Under the pieces are notes generated by a model. The model did not search any database and was not told the origin of the DNA. It saw only the letters and a list, made by a program, of their open reading frames with translations. The position numbers and the translations under genes were made by a program. Shown here one piece after another: positions 54,592 to 64,000 of a DNA stretch of 64,000 bases. This DNA is from Alnus glutinosa (taxonomy: Eukaryota > Streptophyta > Magnoliopsida > Fagales > Betulaceae): NCBI RefSeq assembly GCF_958979055.1, contig NC_084898.1, forward strand, positions 444,001 through 508,000. The letters are read 5' to 3'. The first letter of the stretch is position 1. Each line of letters starts with the position of its first letter.

Positions 54592-54977
54592 GAGCATTAA
54601 CATCAGTTACTCTATATTGGTTTCCTTCCCTATATTTAGAGAAAATTTCGTGAAAAATATCAAAAAAACTCCCACAGCAGATGCTTTATATTTAGATGAG
54701 GGGGTTGAAAATGAATAGTAGTTCCCTATATATATATGTCTGCTATTCATTCCCTATGTATTATGTTAATATAAAATGGTATACTTAATTGATATAGGGA
54801 AGAGAGAAAAAGTAAGAAAGAGAGAAAAAGAATAAAATAAGTGTAAAAAAATAATATTTAATTGATATAGAGAAATGTAAGAGAATCTATTATAGGATGT
54901 TTTTTTTATAAGGAAACAAAAAATAGTTTAGTTTCTTAAATATAAAAAAAACGATTGGAAATCTGCTACTAGTACTC
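54592..54977. mobile_element. PIF/Harbinger-like MITE with TTA TSD
   Basis: This 386-bp element has termini GAGCATTAACATCAG and, from the right, GAGTACTAGTAGCAG. TTA occurs on both sides (54589-54591 and 54978-54980), the TWA target preferred by PIF/Harbinger. The interior is AT-rich with GAAAGAGAGAAA runs. Its right terminus matches the element at 55344-56202. Confidence 0.72.
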
Positions 54978-55343
54978 TTAGAATATATATGCATGTTGTA
55001 CTAGATTGTTTTAGGAACAATTTAGTTGAGAGTAATGTGCTGACATGATAATGTCAATAATTATTTTTTCCCACAAAATCACCAGTTCTCATGTTTGGTG
55101 CCACGATGCCACCCCCCGACCACCACGCATGGTTTGCACCGTCAACCACACAAATTTGGCCTATCAATTGTTATGGGCCGCCCCTCAATCCGATGGCTTA
55201 AGGAGTTTTGTGACGACTCCCAAAGATTTGGTGGAGGTAACTGATTGGTCGGCCATCCATGAGAGTGGCTATTTGACCGACCCTTTGTAACTCATTTGTA
55301 AATTTCTTTTAAGCTGATGTGACAGTACCAAATCAGCCTGTAA

Positions 55344-56202
55344 GAGTACTAGTAGCAGATGCCCTATAAGTAGTTATATTCTCTAAAATAGGGAAAATTT
55401 GAAAAAAAGTTGCAAAATAACAGGCCATAACAGTTACCCTATTTTAGGGTTTCATGCTTGGGAAGCTACAGTGCTTCCCAATACATTGAGTAGCACTGTA
55501 GCTACCCAATAACTTATTTTAATAATAATAAAAAAAAATATCTCTCTTTCCTCTCTCCTCTCTGGCTCTCTCTTCACGTGTCTAGAAAACACGCTGCTCT
55601 TCTCGTTGGCGAACTCACGGCTCCTCCAGAGTAGGAAGCAGAGGAAGATGGCGATCCAGAGGAGGAGGGCGGAGGAGGTACCTGAAAATCGGCTTCAGAC
55701 TCGGACACGGAACCGTTTCTGGTCTGGAGGACAGCAAGGAGGTACCTTTCATTGAAGTGGATGGAAGCAAAACGGCGACGTATTGTGGAGTGGAGATCGT
55801 CGATGTGGAAGGCAGAGCGATGGGGGGAGAGGAGTTGGTGCTTGATGTCGTTGTTCTGTGGGATCAGGTTGTGGCGGTCGTCAAACGATGAATCTCTCCA
55901 TTCAGCATCGGAGATTTGGATCGAGTTTTCTGCATCTTGGATTCAGAAGGAGAAATGGAAGTGATGGAGATTCGGAGAAGACGACAGAGCAAGAAAGAGA
56001 ATAAAAGAAATGAATAAAAAAAATAAAAGTAGGAAAGAGAAAAAAGAATAAAATAAGAGTAAAAAATAGTATTTAATTGATACAGAGAAAATTAAGGAAA
56101 TCTATTATAGGGTGTTTTTTTATAGGGAAAAAAAACAGTGGTTTGGTTCTCTAAATTTTTCCTAAAGTAGAGAAAATAGTTAGAAATCTGCTACTAGTGC
56201 TC
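55344..56202. mobile_element. Larger PIF/Harbinger-like element with GC-rich interior
   Basis: This 859-bp element has termini GAGTACTAGTAGCAGATGCC and, from the right, GAGCACTAGTAGCAGATTTC. TAA flanks both ends (55341-55343 and 56203-56205). The middle (about 55570-55980) is GC-richer, with a frame MKWMEAKRRRIVEWRSSMW and others. No transposase motif is present. The interior may be a captured host-gene fragment. Confidence 0.72.
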
Positions 56203-57599
56203 TAAGCTAATGACGTGTACACGATTAGCAAAAATTTTCTTTATTTGAAGACAGTGTTATGGGGACTGCATGATATTCGTAGTGGTAACCTGAGCCCTAC
56301 TCGGCCAGACCTCGGGCCTGATCTTGTTTGAGAAGCCGTGGTTTCAAGAGGAAATGTGTAGGCCTGGGCCCATGCAGATCGGGCATAAGTGGCTAACATA
56401 AAGTACATGATTGTGGCTCTTGGTTCTTGGTTTTTCCTCTTTAGGTCCGGATTGAGGACATGGAGGGTTCCAAGGTTCCAAGGTTCCAATCTCCTTTGTT
56501 GTCGCTATCAGGGAAGTGTCATACTATGCATATACAAAACAAAATTCACAATACAACAATAATTTTCATCTTTACATTATATTGAGAAAAAACTTCAACT
56601 TTTAAGTCACAATATTTCATCAATTTTACAATTATATTTATAAATTTTAAAATTAAAGTATAAATTTAGAGTATCCATCTTTTAATTTTTATTTTTTAAT
56701 TTTAGATTTTTTTCGTTAAATCTTGTCAAAATTTTCAAAATATCTATGTTTATTTTCTTTTAAAAAAAAAATATAATTTTTTAAAGATTCATGCATATGT
56801 ATTTTTACAAATTCTGTTAAAAATCCTAACCAACGCTTAAAGCCTTTGCAATTCTATTTTATTTTTTTCCTAAAAAATAAGGGGTATTTTAAGAATTCAG
56901 ACACCATTACGTTAGGATTTAACAGAAAATTATAAAAGGGGTAAAATTAAAAAAAATTAAAAGATTGATACATTAAATTAACACTTTTTTAAAGTTTATG
57001 GGAATGATTGTAAAAGTGATGAAAGATTAAGGTGATAAATAAAATTTTTTCTAATATTAAAGAGATGCATTATACATCCTCTTCTGCCATTATCTTAGCT
57101 TTCAACTTTTAAAAATTATCATTAAATTTATAAGGTTCATATGAGTCACTCATGTGCGCTTTGTGAGCTTTATAGATTTAACGATGATTTTTAAAAGTGG
57201 ATTGGATGAGAAAAGAACAGAAAGAGAAAATGATACATTTCTCTAGGTGAAAATATTTTATTAAACAAAAAATATTCTCCAAATATATTAACAAGCACCG
57301 CTGAATTTTTTAAATTAAACAAAAAAAAAATTTGACTTATCAATTTGTTTAGTACATCTTGACGTGTTTGTCTTTTTTTTTTTTTTTTTGGAAAGCGTGT
57401 TTGTCCATTCTTAATCATTATGAAATCTCCCACCAATCTGTAAAAAAAAAATTACAATACTCTTATACTCCAATCCTTTTTGTAGCTAGTCTCAATAATT
57501 AATGGATCGCCATGGATGACTATCCTTACATTCAGATCTTCCCCCAGAAACATTGCAAAGATCAAGAACGAGCACAGAAAAAGATCCAAAAAAAGAAAG

Positions 57600-58627
57600 A
57601 TGGAGGGCGAAGTGAACAAGTTCATAAAGGTATGGTTCTCAGTCTTCGTATGTCTTTCTTATTGCTATGCAATCTGTAAGATAGTCCCCAGAGGTCGTAG
57701 GAGAGTCCTTTGTGTGCTCCCAATTGTCTGCTTCTTCCTCTACCTTCCTCTCAATCTCCATTCTGTTCATCTAGGAGTGATAACTTCGTTTTTCAATGCC
57801 TGGCTTGCCAATTTCAAGCTCTTGGTAAAGGCCCTTTGTCTTCTGACCCATCAATCTCTCTTGGACGCTTCATGGCTGTTGCTTACTTTCCCATCAAGCT
57901 CCGACAAACCAGAAACAGTACCCCAAATGAAACAGACCATTCTCCCCCACCAAGATCTCCTTTAAAATATGCAATAATGGGTATCCTTCTGGCCATTTTG
58001 ATACGTGTCTATGACTACAGTGACCATATCCATCCAAGTATCGTCATGCTTCTTTATTGCTCTCACATATATCTCTTCTTTGAAATCGTCCTGGCCATGA
58101 TGGGAGCCCTGGCTCGAGCCCTTCTAGGAGTGGACCTCGAGCCACACTTCAACGAGCCATACCTCTCCACCTCACTAGAAGACTTCTGGGGCAGGAGGTG
58201 GAACCTCATGGTCGCCGACATCCTGCGCCTCACCGTATACGATGCCACCGCACGTGTCGTCGGCCCGAAGTGGGCCCCTCTGCCCGCAATGTTCGCCAAC
58301 TTCGTGGTGTTGGGGCTCATGCATGAGCTCATTTTCTACTACTTGGGGCGCGCGAGGCCCACGTGGGAGGTCACGTGTTTCTTCCTCCTCCACGGCTTGT
58401 GCTTAACAGCCGAGGTTGTTCTGAAGAAGGCATTTCTCACCGGCAGGTGGCGGTTGCCACCGTTGATCTCGGGCCCCTTGACGGTCGGATTCTTCTTGGT
58501 TACCTACATTTGGCTGTTCCTTCCCCAGTTCCTCAGGTCAAAGGCTGATGAGAGGGCTCTCGAAGAGTACGCTGCGTTTGGCGAGTTCGTGATGAGTATT
58601 TCGATCACTCGCGCATTCGGGTTTTAA
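57600..58627 (+). pseudogene. Wax synthase-like MBOAT acyltransferase, frameshifted
   Basis: This is a membrane-bound O-acyltransferase of the plant long-chain-alcohol/sterol acyltransferase type (ER membrane). Frame 1 from the ATG at 57600 gives MEGEVNKFIKVWFSVFVCLS and FNAWLANFKLL. The family then continues GKGPLSSDPSISLGRFMAVA in a different frame, which runs to the stop at 58627. The distance from ATG to stop is 1,028 bp, not a multiple of three, and the break is at about 57820-57828. From memory of the family, about four residues (13 bp) are missing here. Downstream motifs are intact: FWGRRWNLMV, the catalytic His region LMHELIFYY and several membrane segments. It is either a recent pseudogene, a local assembly error, or expressed as an N-truncated form. 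Confidence 0.8.
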
Positions 58628-59162
58628 GGTTGGATTATATTCGGTTTTGGATATTCATTGATCCGATCCATTATTGCAGCTTTCTAACTCTTATTTGGAA
58701 GAGGATCAGTTTGGATAAGATCCAGTAATATTATGTGTTGGGAAGTGGGCCAACAGGCCCATACAGCCTGCACGGCTGCACCCAAAGGTCTAAGATTGGC
58801 CCATCAATCCGGTTTCTTGTTGCTTGCGCAGTAGGGGATTAGCTTCCATACCGGCCACTTCAGCCACGATTTGAAATACGCTTTGGGTTTAGGGAGCACA
58901 CGAAACTCAAATTAAGGCCCACGTAGAACTAAACTAAGCCTAAGAGCACTAGGCAATTTTTCTTACATTTTTTATTTTTATTTTTATTTATTTATAAATT
59001 TAGGAAATTAATTTGTTTTTTATTTTTTTTTATTTTTCTATTTAAATAAATTTTACAATATCTTTCCTTATGCTTTCTCTATAATATTTAAATATCTTTT
59101 CAAATAAATGCATTTAAATATTGTTTCAAATAAATTCTAAAGAAAAGAAAGAGAAAAGATAA

Positions 59163-59197
<35 letters not shown>

Positions 59198-60015
59198 CTA
59201 ATCTATTATAAAATAATAGATGGGAAAGCAAAAGTGCTACCCTATATTTAGGGTAACATTAAACTCCAACTCTAAGCAGTTTACTATTTTAGTCTCTCAA
59301 ATACTCATTGACTTATGTATCAAAGCAGATGGGCGGACAACCCATAATTTGCTTGAATAAATAGGCCCAATATTAACTCTTTTATATTTATTGTCCGAAT
59401 TTGTAGAAAATTATATCCTAACCTCTCACCCACCATCACATAGGGTATGAAAGTTCTATTAGCTACTTAATTTCTTCCTTTTAAAGTTTGGATGGCTGAA
59501 CTTTGCCAATTATCATTTTGCTTGAATTCAATATCGATTTTCATTCGGACTAATTTTACAAGTTACTCTTGTGTCCCTCCAATAGTGAAGTAGCTAGCTT
59601 TTAAAATCACTATTTGATCAAAATTCAATAACGATCAATCACAAGTTCAATAGTTATTTTAAAAGCCACATCATTATAATAAAAACTTATAAAATTACTC
59701 TTTAATTTGCCATGCAGTAAAACAAAGGTTTCGTCGTCTAGACTGGGCTGAGTTGGGCTATCAATATTACATGATAGTCATTAGTGTTGCCTTGAGCCCA
59801 CTGGGGTAGAGCTCTAGACTGATAATGCTAGCAAATGCATGGTTTTAACTTTTAAGAGGAAATGGTATAGGCTTGGGCCCAAGCTGAGCAAAGCCCAGGC
59901 CTTTATCATCAAATCAAATTGTCCATAATTGGTCATAGAAAAGTATATATTCCAGTCTTTCTTTGATCATTTTTAATCATCACCCTAGCTAGGAGCAGCA
60001 GCTCTAATCTATATG

Positions 60016-60590
60016 AGCATCTCCAGTGGGAGAGTTATTTTAATCAAAATAGTTAATTTTTATTTTTATTTTTTTTTTCAGCAAAGTAGTTATTGTATCT
60101 TTTTTCTTAACTTCATGAATAGTGAATAGCTATTTACTTTTTTTTTTTTTTTAATTAATATTTTCTCTCCCTATCTCCCTCTCTACCCCCTCACTGCTCT
60201 GCACTTGTCCTCCATCTCCTTCAGCTTCCCACTCCCAATCTTTGCCATGAACTCCCTCACAAACCTCGTCCTCATCCCCAATCCCGACAAACCTAGAAAC
60301 CCCATCTCTAACGTCGTCTCCAACGCCTCCCTCAAACATGGATAACGCTTTCCAAATCTTCTTGGAGAGCTTGAAGGACTTGCGCTCGTGGGGCTTGGGG
60401 GTTTCTGAGTTTGCAGGGAGGTGAGGGTGGCTTAGCCCCAATGGGGAATGGGGGTTGGAGATGGAGATGGAGACTAGAGAGAGAGAGAGAAAAAGAAAAT
60501 AAAACAATAAAAAAAGATTGAAAAATAATATTTTAAGAAAATGAAGAATTGAATAGAGAATATTGTTGGAGTGTTTTTATTTCATAGTAT
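60016..60590. other. GC-richer segment with one Harbinger-type terminus
   Basis: The left end GAGCATCTCCAGTGGGAGAG is a classical Tourist/Harbinger terminus, while the expected right terminus is decayed (TTGTTGGAGTGTTTTT near 60561). Inside, 60170-60480 is markedly GC-rich. The minus-strand frame (LSMFEGGVGDDVRDGVSRFV) and the plus-strand frames have no known domain. It could be another captured fragment, like the one at 55344-56202. Confidence 0.35.
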
Positions 60591-60665
60591 GATTATTATT
60601 CAACCTAAGTTACTTGGATGCTATTCAATTATCATTTATTTTTATAAGTTTAAGATGATAATATG

Positions 60666-60898
60666 AAGTAATTCTACATATATATTAAGTGTCCATAAAA
60701 AAATGAGGTGGCTTTTAAAATCATTATTGGGCGTGTGATTAATCAAATTATGATTTTGATCAAATGATGATTTTGATCAAATTGTGATTTTAAAAGTCAT
60801 CTCATTTTTTTTTGACATGTCCACACAAGAGGGGGGATGAGCCATCTCATTTTTTGATGGACACTTGATGAACACTTAATATACATGTAGAATTACTC
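60666..60898. mobile_element. Mutator-like MITE with a SINE fragment nested inside
   Basis: The left arm AAGTAATTCTACATATATAT and the right arm, reverse-complemented (GAGTAATTCTACATGTATAT), pair for more than 60 bp (TTAAGTGT, ATGAGGTGGCTTTTAAAATC). The 9-bp flanks GATAATATG (60657-60665) and GATAATACG (60899-60907) differ at one base. The right arm is interrupted by a small retroposed piece at 60811-60842. Confidence 0.78.
60811..60842 (-). mobile_element. SINE 3'-end fragment nested in a MITE
   Basis: CCACACAAGAGGGGGGAT matches the 3' region of the SINE at 47973-48090. It is preceded by a T-run (minus-strand poly(A)) and bounded by the 13-bp direct repeat CATCTCATTTTTT at 60798-60810 and 60843-60855. 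It is a severely 5'-truncated retroposition event. Confidence 0.75.
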
Positions 60899-61116
60899 GA
60901 TAATACGAGTAGGTTTAAACTTATCCATAATAAGTGATGCTCAATACAAGTAGGATATTAAAGTGAAATAGGAGGTAAATTAATTACATAGACATAATCT
61001 TGCTCTCATATCATGTTAAATTATCAAAAATTTTAAAATATTAAATTAATAAAAAATAAAAAATTTAATCGTTTAAATTAATATTTTAACCGAGGCGATA
61101 CCATCTTCTCTTAACA

Positions 61117-61237
61117 ACACTCAAACCTTGTTAAATCACCATCAAAATTTACTTCTATTGATATTTTGAGAGAGGTGACATACACCTATTCTCTAACAAC
61201 ACTCAAACCTTGTTAAATCACCATCAAAATTTACTTT
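61117..61237. repeat. Direct repeat with 79-bp period
   Basis: A 42-bp block (AACAACACTCAAACCTTGTT followed by AAATCACCATCAAAATTTAC and TT) occurs identically at 61117-61158 and 61196-61237. The surrounding GAGGYGA and CTTCTC/ATTCTC words are also duplicated. It is non-coding. Confidence 0.85.
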
Positions 61238-61415
61238 TGATTTGTCTTAAAATATAGGCAACATCTGCTTGTGTATTAAAGTTAATTTGAAGCTGTTGTT
61301 CACTTCTCTTCTTCATTTGTTTCAAAATGAATTGAGCATGCCTCCCAAAATTAAACAAAAAATAATAAAAAAACGCCATGCATGAAGCTGATGATTAATT
61401 AACATTCCCACAGTA

Positions 61416-61455
<40 letters not shown>

Positions 61456-62439
61456 TAAATTTTTTTATGCTTGAAAGAACAATATAAATAACTTATATCG
61501 ATGGAGCTTGATGTATTCAAGTCAGACGAGCTGAAAAACAAGTATCTTATTTCATGACAACGCCCTCTCATGCACCTCCAGGAAAAACAACAAAGGGAAA
61601 GTAGAAAAAAGCAAAGAAAAGGATGACAATTGTGTCTCAATACGTATAACCTCCCTTGGACTAATCACCTACCAAATTACCCGAATATTCAACATCAGCT
61701 CACATATCAAATCATCATTTATTATAATTAATTTACTAGCTCATTTATCATGTGGTGCCGGCGACGGTACGTGCGTGGACACGTAATTTCTATTATAATT
61801 TATTTTACACATTTTTTAATTCCTTTTTATTCTTTAAATTCCAATATCGAGAAGGTCGGAATGATGGTGTACTCATAATTAATAGTTGATTATCCATTTT
61901 CCCAAACATATATTTCTTTTGTGGCTATATACCTCAATTTACACAGCATGCTTGGATGAAATTCGATTAATTACAATTATAATTGGAATGCAGTGCCAGA
62001 CTTAATTCTATGGATTGAGGATTGGTTGCAATTTGCCGATCAAATTACAGTTAATTCCGGCAGTTTTATGTAAGAAAATGAGTATGGGGCTAACTTGTTT
62101 TGATTATACAGGTAATCAGCTCATTTCTCATCCAAAGCTGCCGAGGCAGTTGAGTTTAATTTGTATATATCAATCATTTTATTATGGGTGACAATTCGTG
62201 TTTATATGTTGAGTTTGAGTCATATCGAGACATGGGTGCTATAAGATTATATAAGTAAGGTCAATGTTAATGTATTATATATTTACTCTCATAATTCTCA
62301 TACATTACATATTAATTATGTAACTCTCATGCATTACTCTCATAAATCGATCTCTTATGTTACATATTGATTATGTAACTTTTCTAATTCTCATAGGTTA
62401 TATATTGCTTAATTATGTAATTATTGTATTCATGATCTC

Positions 62440-62600
62440 ATTCAACTATAAATATATCATTTTTATTGTACAATTTCTATCAAGGAATAAGAGCAACAAT
62501 GTAACCCTTTGAGCTTTATCTTGTGAACGTAAATCATAAGCCGAACCACGTAAAATCTCTCGTGTCTCTACTTTCTCTTTATTCCGCTTTATCTTTATTT
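62440..62600 (+). mobile_element. Copia-like LTR 3' remnant
   Basis: CTTGTGAACGTAAATCATAA followed by GCCGAACCACGTAAAATCTC is the conserved end of many plant Copia LTRs and parallels 49845-49890. An upstream TATAAATATATC near 62449 could be the LTR promoter. Related ATCGAGACATRGGT phrases at about 62226 and 62777 flank the region as direct repeats. No coding region is left. Confidence 0.58.
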
Positions 62601-63457
62601 TTCTATTTGATTCTCTTTTCTTTTAGTCAATTCTAACTCGACCAATTTAATTAAATGAATCAAACCTCTCAACTATACCCGCTAATTTCGTGTTGAATTT
62701 GTGTTGAATTCGCGAGTCTTATTAAAAATTTTCAGCCTTAAATGTTGCTTGTTGGATTTGAGTCGTGCCGACTATCGAGACATAGGTATAAAATCATATA
62801 CGTCAACTCTAGTCCGATTAATATAAATAAACGAATTAAACACTTCCACTCTAATATGTTAATTTATTGTTATATTTGTATCAAGTCTACAACACAACAT
62901 TCTTTTACAAACAGCTAGCTGCCAGAGTTATCTGCAATTTAGTCAGCAAATTACGGCCAATATTTTGTGCTCTGCAGGAAAGGAATCTCTTGTTAATTCA
63001 TGGCATATCAAATGATTGATTATTGCCGATATTGTTGGTGGATAATTAATGCATGTTTGAAAAAGTTATTTGTCACCTTCACCATGTGCCCGCTAAAGCC
63101 GCTTAAATAACTGTTGAGAAAGCTTTGTTTTTATGGCCTTGGTATAACTGGCAGAATCTCGATTGACGAAAGCAATACAGTGGTAGGGGAAAAGCGGACG
63201 AGGGCCATAGCTGCTGCAAAAAAGGCAATAATTCAGACCATAGCTAGTTGTAAATTCTTCAATTTCAAAATTTAGTTGCCTTTATGAAAGACGAGGCTTC
63301 TTTTATAATATATATATATATATATATAAGAAGCCTTGACCTTCATAAAAAAATGTTTAATTACCCTAATTATTATGAGTTGGTAAGGCATTAAAAAGAA
63401 GACGAGTCATTTTGAAATCGACTTCGAGCATGGGATTTTAATTGCAAACAAGTTAAT

Positions 63458-63499
<42 letters not shown>

Positions 63500-64000
63500 G
63501 TCTTGTCTTTCATAAATAACGTTTACCCTAATGAGTTGGTAAGGCATTGTCAAGGAGGCGATCGAGTCATTTTCTTCTTAGGAAGCAAATATTGAAGCCA
63601 TAGTATATTGCACGAGGAAACGGGTTCAAAATATTGGCCAATTCAAGAAGTTGGAGTTGGGTGAATAATATCTTGGCTAAACCTTAACCTTAATTAGTCC
63701 AAAAAAAAAAATTAATAATAAAAAAAAATTACCTACAGCTAGAGCTTAATATTATTGGTTGATATATAATTAATGGTCCTTCTAGATCATTTCCTTGAAT
63801 TAGCTAATAAAATAATTCCTTGGTCCCTTTCGGGTCCATTTTTCTAGTGTTGATAAAAAAACAGAACATGGATCGGAGCTCGATCACTAGAATAGTGTCA
63901 AAACGTACAGCAGAGACTGCATGGTTTGGATCCGGCCGGCCTCTTTCGTATTGCTGAAATACGTGTATAACAGTATATGTATATATATATATTACCCTCA

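Larger units (their letters stand above)
54138..57599. other. Intergenic: PADRE 3' side to MBOAT gene
   Basis: It contains a TTCTCT-type MITE (54288-54503), two Harbinger-like elements (54592-54977 and 55344-56202), a GAGTAATGTGCTGAC-type half MITE near 55031-55330, and AT-rich DNA from 56210 to 57599 with a T-run near 57373-57389. I see no gene besides the captured-looking frames inside the second Harbinger-like element. Confidence 0.55.
58628..64000. other. 5.4-kb intergenic region to the end of the window
   Basis: AT-rich throughout. It contains a T-run at about 59167-59197, a fold-back segment near 59555-59705, a GC-richer block 60016-60590 starting with a Harbinger-type GAGCATCTCCAGTGG, a Mutator-like MITE 60666-60898, a 79-bp-period duplication (61117-61237), TA microsatellites (61421-61450, 63311-63329, 63462-63495), a Copia-like LTR remnant near 62440-62600 and a degenerate duplication 63330-63580. 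I find no gene. Confidence 0.55.

Overview
This window is nuclear DNA from a flowering plant, most likely a woody eudicot. The genes are split by many short AT-rich GT-AG introns, and the intergenic DNA is full of small transposons. The proteins are typical land-plant families: granule-bound starch synthase, GH17 beta-glucanase, UBP-type deubiquitinase, CID-type poly(A)-binding-protein interactor, PADRE/DUF4228 proteins and an MBOAT wax-synthase-like enzyme. There is no sign of operons, CRISPR arrays or a bacterial origin. I cannot fix the species from the sequence alone.

Layout. 1-1662 (+): the last six exons of granule-bound starch synthase I. 3458-6242 (+): a GPI-anchored endo-1,3-beta-glucanase in four exons. 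7604-15732 (-): a 13-exon ubiquitin-specific protease of the UBP9/UBP10 type. 15733-19250: intergenic, with a degenerate LINE RNase H fragment. 19251-26484 (-): an eight-exon PHD-finger protein of about 1,162 residues. 26485-34124: a 7.6 kb transposon-rich intergenic region containing a 948 bp palindromic element. 34125-39868 (+): a ten-exon PAM2/two-RRM protein of the CID8-13 group, with a 3.75 kb intron holding a plastid-DNA insert, a hAT-like element and a tandem duplication. 40693-43595 (-): a nine-exon zinc alcohol dehydrogenase-like gene. 43596-50380: transposon debris. 50381-50845 and 53514-54137 (+): two intronless PADRE (DUF4228) genes. 57600-58627 (+): an MBOAT wax-synthase-like gene with a frameshift. 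58628-64000: intergenic, with MITEs and LTR remnants.

Exon boundaries were placed by hand from GT/AG sites and checked for phase. Each multi-exon model gives an uninterrupted reading frame, with total coding lengths of 1251, 2826, 3489, 1059 and 1185 nt for the glucanase, UBP, PHD, CID and ADH genes. The genes are ordinary unrelated neighbours and show no shared pathway. The two PADRE genes look like local paralogues.

I found no convincing new multi-gene biological system. The notable material is mobile DNA with target-site duplications (TSDs) that can be read directly: a set of Mutator-like MITEs with 9-bp TSDs and GAGTAAT or related termini, a very long fold-back element with a 9-bp TSD, a hAT-like element built from ACCGGTTA motifs, two PIF/Harbinger-like elements with TWA TSDs, and tRNA-derived SINEs with 12-20 bp TSDs. 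Also notable are a plastid psaB fragment in an intron, a duplicated exon end in the UBP gene and the frameshifted acyltransferase.
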